Positions 55,201-64,000 of a DNA stretch of 64,000 nucleotides are shown piece after piece (positions within the stretch are counted from its first letter, which is position 1; every line of letters begins with the position of its first letter). Location of the stretch: positions 7,998,001 to 8,062,000 of the forward strand of contig JASJZC010000005.1 in the NCBI GenBank assembly GCA_037178855.1, in the 5' to 3' direction. The position numbers were made by a program, and so were the translations under genes. Source of the stretch: Oscheius sp. JU75. Its lineage: Eukaryota > Nematoda > Chromadorea > Rhabditida > Rhabditidae. The notes under the pieces were generated by a model. It saw nothing but the letters and a program-made list of their open reading frames with translations. It was not told the DNA's origin and made no database searches.

Positions 55201-58200
55201 AGTTTGACTCGTTGTCCCGCCAACGCTGATTGCAAAAACACACCAGGATCCTTCGAATGTACCTGCAAGAGAGGATACGTTAAAAAGACTGTTCCTGCTT
55301 ACAACATCAGCCAAGAAGATCCCAAGGCTCTTCCTTACAAGACTTTCGATTTCGAGTGCATCGACATTGACGAGTGCGCAGAAAACAAAACCAGTGAGTC
55401 TAGTTTATAAGCCTAGTTAAATTGAGCCTGCAGTCTGCACAACCAACACACTCATAAAGTGCAATAACTTGCACGGAGACTACGAATGCATCTGTCCTGC
55501 TACCATGCAACAGTTGAATAGCAAGCAATGTGTGACAAGGGATACTGTTGACCTAAAAACAAATCTGTGCAATAACTGCAGTGAGAATGCCCATTGTACT
55601 TACATTGTTGGAGAGAGCACCGCCCTGAACTGCGCTTGTAATGACAAGTACGAAGGAAGCGGCGTTGGAAAGGATGGCTGCAAACGTTTGTATATACATT
55701 TTCCACATATTTTTGATTCAGCGATCTTATACTGCAAACTTCCCACACCTGTTTGCGATCAATATGCTACCTGTACGGACCACAACCCTGGATACACATG
55801 CAAGTGTAGTGAAGGATTCGAAGGAAATGGAAAAATCATGAATTGCGACAGTAAGATTGTTAGGTTTTTGTCTGAAAGCGTACAATTTTAGGAATCAACT
55901 ACTGTAAAGTCGGACTGAACCCCTGTCCCAGAGACTCAACTTGCAACAACTTAGCACAGAAGGGACCACAACCTACCCCTAGCGGCATCGAGGCACAGAG
56001 ATGGACCACATGCGACTGTACCGCGGGGTACATCTTTGAGAGGAACACTTTCATGTGCAAAGGTATCAACTCTGGCAAGAAAGTATGCTAATGACTAATT
56101 TAGACATCGACGAGTGCGCTCTGAAGATCCAGTTTGGAGATGCGGATCACACCCCTTGTCCACTCAAGTCTATCTGCAAGAACACCCAAGGAAGCTTCGA
56201 CTGCGAGTGTCCTCAGGGCTACAGATACAACAGACTGAGCAACAATTGCGATGACGTTAACGAGTGTACACTTGGACAAGCCGACTCGTGCAAGCCGCTC
56301 ACTGGTATCTGCCAGAATACTGTTGGCTCGTGGTATTGCAATTGCAACACTGGCTTCAAGAATAAGAAGGACGACAACCAGACCTGTGAATGTAAGTTGC
56401 TAATGATGTTTGTCTTAACCATTTTTCAGACAACAACCGTTGTGGAACTCCTGAAGACCCGTGTGAACCCAAGACTTCAACTTGTATTGATGCTTTCGGG
56501 AGCGGTTTCAGATGCTCATGCAATCCAGGTTATCAGCAGAGCCTGAACGATCCGCACAAATGTGTCGACATCAACGAGTGCGCCTACCCCAACAACTGCA
56601 GCTCTCTGACTCAGCAGTGTATCAACTCTGATGGTGGATACAAGTGCGAGTGCCGAGCTCAATACGAGGCTAAGGGAGTCGAATGTGTTCCGCTCATCGG
56701 ATGCACAGAAAAGTGTCCCGACTACTCGATTTGTGTCCTGACCCGTGACAACAAAACTTCCTGCAAGTGTATCGACAACTACCGCTGGATCGCCGAGAAC
56801 AAGACTTGCTCGGTTGACGCCTGCAAGGACACGGATTGTGGAGAGGGTGGAAAGTGCGTCATCATTCAGAACAGAAACGATTCACTCAAGTGTAAGTTGG
56901 ATGAAAAACGTAATTAATCGTGTTTGTAGACTCCCGACTTCCATATAGATGCGAATGCCAGGCTGGCTACACGCTCGACCCGGTCCGCAAGCAGTGCACT
57001 AAGGGACAACTGAGCAAGTGCGAAGCCGACAACCTCTGTGGTGTAAGTTTTTAAAACAGTTTAAAAAACATTCTACGTGGAGAAAGCGATTTCGAAAACT
57101 GATCAATAGCTACAACTTTGCAGACATCGCATATTAATGCTTGTCGCGTGCTAATTACCCCCATGCGGTGAGACGAGATTGTACGGGGGAGACACAGTGG
57201 GCCGCGCATTTATCTTACAATGTGCATTACAGTGTCTATTCATCATATTTCTTTTACAGGCTGGTACCTGCATGCCGGCCCCTACTTCTGCTGAAGGTTA
57301 CAAATGTAGTTGTCCTGCTACCGGCTGTTACCCCAAGTGTGAGGCCAACATGTGCGACAAGAACGCTGAGTGCAAGACTGCCATGCGTGACAATAAGACG
57401 GTTCTCGCATACTGTCAGTGCAAGGATGGCTTCTACGGATTTGGAACAAACAGTACTGGCTGCTTTTCCAAGGTTACTTGCGATGAAAGACTCTGTTCCA
57501 AGTACGCTGCCTGCCAACTCGTTAATGGTCTCTCGACGTGCAAGTGTGACAGTCACTACCAAGGAAATGGAACCTACTGCATTGACATCGACGAGTGCGC
57601 TACAAAGACTCACAACTGCGATGAACACGCAACTTGCACCAACATTCAAGGAGGATTTGTCTGCAAGTGTCTTTCTGGCTACTCTGGAACTGGAGTCAAG
57701 GGCAATTGCGAAGATATGAACGAATGTGACGTGACCATGAGACTTGACATGAAGTGCGACACCGCTTCGACTACATGTAGCAATCTTCCCGGAAACTACA
57801 GCTGCTCTTGCAAAGAAGGCTACAGAAACACCACCCTGCCTTTCTTCATCTGTCCTGGTAAGTTTCAATTGCTAAGATATGGTAACTCTATAATTTAGAT
57901 ATCAACGAGTGCGTCGAAAACGCGACAATCTGCGGAATACACAACTGTCTCAACAATGTTCCTGGCTACGAGTGTGTATGCAGCAAAGGCTACGAACCTG
58001 CTACCAACAAACGTAGCTGCAATGACATTGACGAGTGTAGGACTAACAAACACGATTGTGCCGCCGATGCCTTTTGTATCAACACCGAGGGAGATTTCAA
58101 ATGTCAGTGCAACGAAGGATTCACTGGCGATGGCAAGAAGTGCGAGCTGATTGATAAGTGCGCCAGCAACAAGACCAATGCTTGTGACCCTAAGACCACT

Positions 58201-59881
58201 GTCTGCAAAATGCATCAAACTCTGCCCAATTACGTCTGCCAATGTAAGGACGGGTTCAAGGATCCTGCTGGACAGTCTGAAGTTCACAGCTGTGACGACA
58301 TTGATGAGTGCATTGAGAATGCTAAGTACGATCCCAAGACAAGTGGATGCAACAATCTTCCTGGAACCTACGAGTTGTTCTGCTTAAATGGCTACACTGA
58401 CACGTTGAAGAACACCGTGAAGAACACCGTGAAGACTGTGGTTAACTGTAATCCTTTGAACGAGTGTAAGGAAGATCCTGCCTACGTGGAGACTATGGCT
58501 CTTGTTCAATTAGGCAAGGTCGACCCAACCAAATGGCAAAACTGGATGATTAAGCCCAAGGCTGCCTCGTCGGCTTATGCCTACTGTTACAACGAGGCTA
58601 TAACCAACAAGCGAGTTTTCGGTGGTGTGGCTTTGCCCAATTGCTTCGACTTGCCTCCGGAGCAAACAATGGCCCAGATTAATACCGGTCCCGGATTCAA
58701 TCTGCCAAGAGGATTCTCATGTGCCTGCCCTGATGGAACTTTCGAGCTTGCCACTACAGGAGCTCCGAAGCCAAAGTGTTCAGCTACTGTCTGCAACTGC
58801 GACAGCTCCCGAGGGTTCAAATGCCAGAACGGAGCCTGCGTATGTATCGATCCCAAGCAGAGCATTCGCTTTGACAAGAGTACAAAGGTCTCATTCTGCT
58901 CTAATGTGGAATGCGACACAGCCTATACCTATCCTGAGGGTCTTGCCAGCAAGGCCGATAAGTTGGTCTGTGTAGACGACAAGTTCCAAGCCAGGAGTGG
59001 ATATAAACTTATCAGAGATCCTGTTACAAATGCTGTCCAGGACGTTGTTGGTATGTAATGGAAAAAAAAGACTGTAGAAATTTTCAGATATCGACGAATG
59101 TACTGAGTCAAAGGTAGACCCTTGCTGTGCTGGAAATTGCACGGGACAGTACTGTACCACGTGCGTCAACACAGAAGGAAGTTTCGACTGTGCTCTGAAA
59201 TCAGCAGATGGTAAAACCTTGGTCTGCGCCCGGAATAACGTTGACAAAGCACAGTGCCAGTGCAATAGTAAGCTTTCTTCAAAGCTATGCACACTGAATT
59301 GTTACAGAGGTCGTCTGTCCGAATAAGGTCACTGAGGCCTGGTACTACAGTTGTTTCCAGGACAGTAACTCCACTTACGACAGCAGACTCAGTGATCCGA
59401 AGTACAACAAGCCGCTCTGCTCGAGATTCTTTAATTACAACAATGCCCAGTTTGAAACTTTCCCCTCGCTGCTTGCTCTCTACCAGAGAATTTCCAGTCT
59501 GGATTCTGAGGATCAGAACAAGTATGCTTGTTTCTTCGACAGTAACAACAAGGACCTTACCACTTCTCCCCTATTCAACTACTGGGACGCTTGCACAAGT
59601 ATTTTTTATGTCATAGAAATCATGGAATAATTTTAGCTGACCCAACAAAAATAACGTGTGAAGGCGGAGCTAAGCCAGTCATTAAGACTGTCAACGCTGT
59701 GCCATATCCGTTCTGTCCAGCGAGGTACACTCCTGTCCCAATATCGCCTGCCGTTGCTCAACCTGTTGGTGTCGACTGGTCAAGACTTCCAGTCTGTATG
59801 CAGGAATGGGTTCTTCCCTCTTACAAATCAGGAACCTTCGTCGTTGAAGGAGGAACTACGTTTATTGATATAGCCTACTAA
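49258..59881 (+). CDS. large secreted EGF-repeat protein (fibrillin-like matrix protein), 5' end unresolved
   Basis: The first placeable exon (49258 on) reads [16 protein letters not shown] and joins [20 protein letters not shown]. Then come about two dozen calcium-binding EGF-like modules, each starting D-[IVLM]-[DN]-E-C (for example near 50407, 51611, 52858, 53737, 56105, 57586, 58027 and 59088) with the hydroxylation-type pattern C-x-[NC]-x-x-G-S-[YF]-x-C-x-C. Further Cys-rich units without the calcium signature lie between them, giving over 3000 residues across many exons. The final exons leave [19 protein letters not shown], then [29 protein letters not shown], ending FIDIAY. No membrane span is seen at the C terminus. 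Such arrays form extended calcium-stiffened rods in extracellular matrix, as fibrillins and fibulins do. Signal peptide exon was not found. Confidence 0.75.
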
Positions 59882-60505
59882 TCAGGAAATGTAGACTTCA
59901 CAAATTAACATCTTGTTTAGTGTACTGATTTGTATGCGTTTGTAGGTGCTATAAAATTGGACTAATTTCCAATCAAAAATGTCAGTCTAAGCAACTACAG
60001 TTTGTGCTGATGGATCTGTGATCTGTGTAGATCTGACAAATCGCCACTTCGCCAAATCTTTGAAGATTGATGTTACACCCGAGCGATCATTAGAGATCAT
60101 CTAAAAAGCCGGATCTGTCTCTAAATGCGCGCAATTGTGACTTTTTGTCAAATGGCTACAAAAGTTTTCCTACAGAACGCCAAAAAATACCCGCTTGGCA
60201 GTAAACAGTGAAGCAAAAAAACTTTTTAATTTAATTTGTACAGTTGCGGAGATCCTCTTTGACATGTTATTCATGCACACTGCTTTCTAAACTGAGCCGT
60301 CTAGGTCAATAATCTCTTGAAAAAAAAAATAATATTTTGCCTTTAACTGTTGCGTAATACCGTCGACCGCAAGATCGTTTCCTGTGATGCAAAAATCACG
60401 TTTCATCCCGCCGCTGCCAGTTCAAGAAAGGAACGGCGAAGCGCTTAAAAAGATCACTCTCTTGTCGCTAAGATAAGGCAAAGGCTCATCGCGGCTGCAG
60501 GTTAG
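59882..60505. other. intergenic, one GATA-type motif
   Basis: Nothing coding. AAGATAAGG near 60471 is a GATA-factor-like site about 35 bases upstream of the next ATG, which in nematodes often marks gut or epidermal expression; a single site is weak evidence. Confidence 0.35.
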
Positions 60506-62047
60506 ATGCTACAGCTTCTGCCTAGTCTGCTTCTGTTTTTATCCAGTGGTATCCAAGGAGATAGTAGTTCACAAAATATTGTCAAAGATGCCCTCTGTGA
60601 AAAGAATCCTTTATTTTCTTTTTGCGCACAAATAAATTTGCTAAAGAAGCCAACGGCCAAAAGTTCACAGATGGAAGAGCTTCCCGTTCTTACTACTGGT
60701 CTGTTTGTTCTCATCTGCTCTTAAATTAACATATTACAGAACAGTTTGAGCCAACCTCTTTAGCTGAAGATGTCTCAGTTACTAACACACCGTTAGTTTA
60801 ATAAACTTGTCTGTGTTGTAAAACATTTTCAGGACATCCACTCTACATCAAAACGACCCTCGTAAACCATCGAAGATGACCATTTGGACCTCAAGCAACA
60901 ACGAGGTTTTCTCAAGCAGTTTTTTAATCGAATGTCTTCCAGAAGAAAGTCCCATGCAAGCCAGACTGTGAGGAAAGAGAATTCCCCCATTGTACAACTC
61001 AGTGCAAATGTGATTATCTGCTCCCAGTTGTTCAAAAGTACTGTAACCCGCCGGTTCCCTTCTTCTTGGAAACCTGCAGGTCATCACTTCTATTGGAAGT
61101 AAGTTCACATTGTTCAGGCTGTGGTCAACAGGCTGTTTTAAACTAAGAAACTCTGCTGATAAGTCGACTGTATGGCCATCAAAATATAGTGATGTGAGTT
61201 CAAGGCGAGTTCATATGAATAGGAAAACCTGACAACTCTTTTTCAGACCCCAAAGTTCTTCACGTCTTGTGTTATCCAACGAGTCAGAAAAGCTGCATCT
61301 TCCACCACCTCTCCCCGAAAATCCAAAGCGTCACAGTCCTCCTGAGGAAGATATTGATGTGTTGGAGCAAGTAAGCAAGAAGAAGAAAAGACGAATCAAC
61401 TCGGAGTTGAAAAGAAGAACCAGAAAACTGGCAACCACTCCATCACCTCAAAGTAAAAGAGAACTAGCAAGAGGGTTAAAGTGGGTGTCTTGTTTTCCAT
61501 CGGTACAGAAATGTTCAGAGCATTTTCTTCTTTTGTCGGAAGTCCAGTTCAAGCAGCTAAGGACCTGATTAATGGAGAGGGAGTTTTTTCAAAAGCCCGT
61601 GCTCATGCTCCCACCAGTTTTCCTGTAGTCCCATCGGAAGCATCCTATGGTGCCTCATCAGGCGATCCGTTCCAAGTAGGTGGTCTTTGGAACTCTATAT
61701 AAGAAGAAGTCCAGGGCTTTTCCGGTTTGACAGACAGTCGGGGTATTCTACACCGTCCGAGAAGCAGCAGTCCTTTCACGAAGCCCGGTCTATGGTCTGC
61801 CAATCCAGATGATCCTCACAATCGAGATCACGCCAACAAGTATTACTACCACCCGGAGTCGGTAGGAGTCGACTGGCTCAATGGACAGGTTTGAGTGTCG
61901 CGTGTTTTGTAAATAAGATATTTTCAGCTAACTTGGGGAGCACATTGGGCTGTGCCAGCAGCGCAAGTAGGAGGAACTGATGGCTTCAGTGCTGTCCACT
62001 TCCCAACAATTGGAAACTTCTTGAACATTCCTGATGATTACGATTAA
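60506..62047 (+). CDS. secreted Cys-rich protein with Lys/Arg-rich middle, unrecognised
   Basis: The signal peptide MLQLLPSLLLFLSSGIQG is followed by KDALCEKNPLFSFCAQINLL. Joined exons then give a Ser/Thr-rich piece, a Cys-rich stretch (VPCKPDCEEREFPHC, then CKCDYLLPVVQKYC and a further Cys at ETC), a Pro/Glu then Lys/Arg-rich segment (LPPPLPENPKRHSPPEED, SKKKKRRINSELKRRTRK), and AFSSFVGSPVQAAKDLINGE. The last exons have GVDWLNGQLTWGAHWAVPAA and end DDYD at 62047. The basic cluster has dibasic sites that could be proprotein cleavage sites. One junction near 61672-61704 is unresolved. Family not recognised; the VGVDW block recurs at the end of the EGF-repeat protein. Confidence 0.55.
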
Positions 62048-62512
62048 ATTATTTTTATTTACAAGGATTATGGGAGTTCAATTGAACAAGAGCATGATTG
62101 AGGCGAGATACAGTTTGGCTTAGCTTTTTCGAACCTGCCATTAACTACCGGATATCACAGCAGATATTTTGAAATAATCTCGACAGGAAAACTTGTCACT
62201 CTTTCGCTGATAAAGTAGGATTATTTTCCAAAGAAAACAGTATTTCAGTGAAATTCCAAACGAGAAGATGTTTACCTACAAAGGAATAGGCGTAATTGTC
62301 ACTTATTGCAACTTTCTATGTTTTCTTCTTGAATGATGTTCGTCTCTTTCAATAGGTAAGCATAGTTGTTGCAAGATTCTACACTGATACACCCGTACCA
62401 TCCTGTCTCTCATGCGATATTGAACTTTCGAGAAAGAAGTCCCATTACTGTTTTAAGCGTGTGTATATATATTTTGGAAAGAGCGTTATTTGGTCAAATC
62501 AAGAAAATAATG
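62048..62512. other. intergenic, nothing recognised
   Basis: Convergent 3' flanks of the Cys-rich gene and the minus-strand receptor. No motif stands out. Confidence 0.4.
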
Positions 62513-63743
62513 TTAAACGAGTCTACTTTGGTACATTTCCATCATTTTCGTAGGAAGAAATCCAGTTAAGTGCTCCCTGTATGGCTTGACGATCAAGAGA
62601 GTTGCTAATGGATTGAGCGTGTAGTAAATACCAGTTGTTAGTTTGATAGAATTGAAGACGTAGTCATTCAGGAACTCGTAGCTGATATTAGCAGTTCTGT
62701 TGGAGGAAATAACCATAAGTACGAAAAAGGTTGTTATGGGAAGAAGTAACAAAAGAGTGGGTAGTGTTGTCTGTAAGAGTAAAACAGCACGGATAAAGAC
62801 TGGACTACCTGTACAGCAAACAAAACTGACAAGCTTTTCTGAAGTTTCACTGTTTCTGGAGAAGAGTACTGTGCATGGCGGAATATTTTTCTATGTGTAG
62901 CATACGTAAATGCGTATAGAAGAATGAATGACAAGAAGCCACAGAAAAGAAGTGGGGGTGCTAAAACATTATTTATATGTTAGACGATCAAACCGATAAT
63001 GGCCATGTACATGCCGTTTTCAAAACAGATGTAGGCATCGTTCAGTAGATCTATCTCGTTCAAGATATACGTTGCATTGAGTTCAGTCGCCATTTCAATA
63101 AGCTTCTGAAAAAAACGTCAAGGCTATGGCATAATTAAGCAGTCCATCGGTATAATTTGCAGAGGAACTTACCGTTCGATCTGCCAGTATTGGAAGAAAC
63201 AATCCAAAAGTTTCGAACACAGCCAGAGCTAGAGGGATCAAGTGGTAAATCCATGTGCTGAAAGTAGATTACTGAAGTCAAGCAAAACCTAACTCTGTCA
63301 TTGCTATGATTCGTCCACAATTAAATGTTACAACGAGTCTCGCGAGTGTACACTCAAAGACTACTCCATAAGACGAAATGCACAGTATGCCGAACGCAAA
63401 AAACTGAACCTATTTGAGTTTAATCAATACGGTTACTACCGAAATAACAGCAGGGCCTGTCCCAAAATATTTGGCTAGGCCGTTCATTTTGAATAGAAAC
63501 ATTGGCAGGTACAGATCCAGCATCAGGACCCAAGTAGCCATATGAAAACTCAAAATATCAATGATCTGTGCATAATATTGATCTGGAACCAACCAAAACA
63601 CGCACCGTCATTTTTAGAAGATACCGTTTCAGATAACGCATTTGCTTTGGTGACTTTTTCCAAATAGCAAAAATCAGAATTACAACAAGTACGTCTGAGA
63701 TGGGAGGAAATAGAAAGCACAGCGTCCGAAGGAAGTCATTCAT
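62513..63743 (-). CDS. serpentine (7TM) chemoreceptor, SRH/STR-like
   Basis: Starts MNDFLRTLCFLFPPISDVLV at 63743 with KKSPKQMRYLKRYLLKM in the first loop. The next exons carry MATWVLMLDLYLPMFLFKMN, FFAFGILCISSYGVVFEC and TWIYHLIPLALAVFETFGLF, then a middle exon EMATELNATYILNEIDLLND with a potential glycosylation site. The last exon has TM6-7 and the family-typical end YTLNPLATLLIVKPYREHLT (PYR after TM7), stopping at 62513. Introns are short and phases consistent where checked. It heads a tandem pair: the next copy's tail begins at the window edge. Confidence 0.68.
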
Positions 63744-63975
63744 TTCTAATGTAAAAGCTCGAAGACTAGACCGTCAATAATAGTAGTCGTTTAGTGGTTG
63801 TAACAATTGGTAATATTACAGGCTAATTGTTGATAGGAGACACTATTGTTTTCAATGCTATTAAGAACTAGTCATTCCGAGGTAAAGTGTGTAAGACGAG
63901 GATAAGGTAGACCATGGTCAACATTTACATGACGTTTGAGATGTGTTGACCGGGTCTACGTTTTACCATTTTAAC
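63744..63975. repeat. intergenic spacer with an inverted repeat
   Basis: GTAGACCATGGTCAACA (63907-63923) and TGTTGACCGGGTCTAC (63944-63959) are inverted copies with one small mismatch block, giving a hairpin with about 20 bases of loop. It lies between two tandem receptor genes. Confidence 0.45.
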
Positions 63976-64000
63976 AGGAAGAAATCCAGTTAAGTGCTCC
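63976..64000 (-). CDS. start of a paralogous receptor's last exon, cut by the window edge
   Basis: These 25 bases are identical to 62552-62576, which encode EHLTGFLP near the end of the receptor at 62513-63743. The AG just before them does not matter for the reading; on the minus strand this is the C-terminal coding part of a tandem copy whose body lies beyond the window. Confidence 0.55.

Noticed and set aside
57254-57868. Long minus-strand open frames opposite the EGF-repeat exons
   Set aside because: They mirror the codon bias of the Cys-rich plus-strand modules and have no sense of their own.

Overview
The window is nuclear DNA from a nematode. A spliced-leader RNA gene on the minus strand carries the exact 22-nt SL1 leader of chromadorean nematodes, which is the strongest single marker. 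The gene content agrees: serpentine chemoreceptors, secreted threonine-rich proteins with a six-cysteine domain, IRLD-type L-domain proteins, an astacin protease, a divergent nuclear hormone receptor, a Tc1/mariner-family element and an RTE-type LINE. Genes are compact, and many introns are only 30-40 nt. Most proteins are therefore split into short exons and had to be joined by reading splice sites and phase. No species is claimed.

Layout. 1-11 kb: a truncated membrane protein at the edge, a foldback repeat, the SL1 RNA gene, and a tandem array of five or six secreted C6-like genes in various states of decay around an SRH-like receptor. 11.6-16.5 kb: a small helical protein, two complete serpentine receptors and one unrecognised gene. 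16.6-34.9 kb: an apparently undescribed family of secreted Gly/Tyr-rich proteins ending in a four-cysteine module (C-x15-C-x-C-x11-C). Six members have the module, one of them broken, and a seventh relative lacks it. Interleaved with them are a small Ser-rich protein, a heterotrimeric G-protein gamma subunit, a complete RTE retrotransposon with a 10-bp target duplication, a nuclear hormone receptor and an intron-containing tRNA-Thr. 35-42 kb: an astacin with EGF-like and CUB-like regions, choline kinase, and a convergent nitrilase. 42.8-44.9 kb: a small Cys/Trp-rich secreted peptide gene whose first intron holds a 1600-bp Tc1/mariner element with one in-frame stop. 45-48.6 kb: two tandem IRLD genes. 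49-60 kb: a very large secreted protein with about two dozen calcium-binding EGF-like modules. 60.5-62 kb: an unrecognised secreted Cys-rich protein. 62.5-64 kb: a serpentine receptor and the first bases of a paralogue.

Common themes are secretion and sensing. Tandem duplication followed by decay is visible in the C6 array, the Gly/Tyr cluster and the receptors. Both transposons sit close to or inside genes without breaking a coding exon. Gene models were joined by eye, so single splice junctions may be wrong; unresolved ones are stated.
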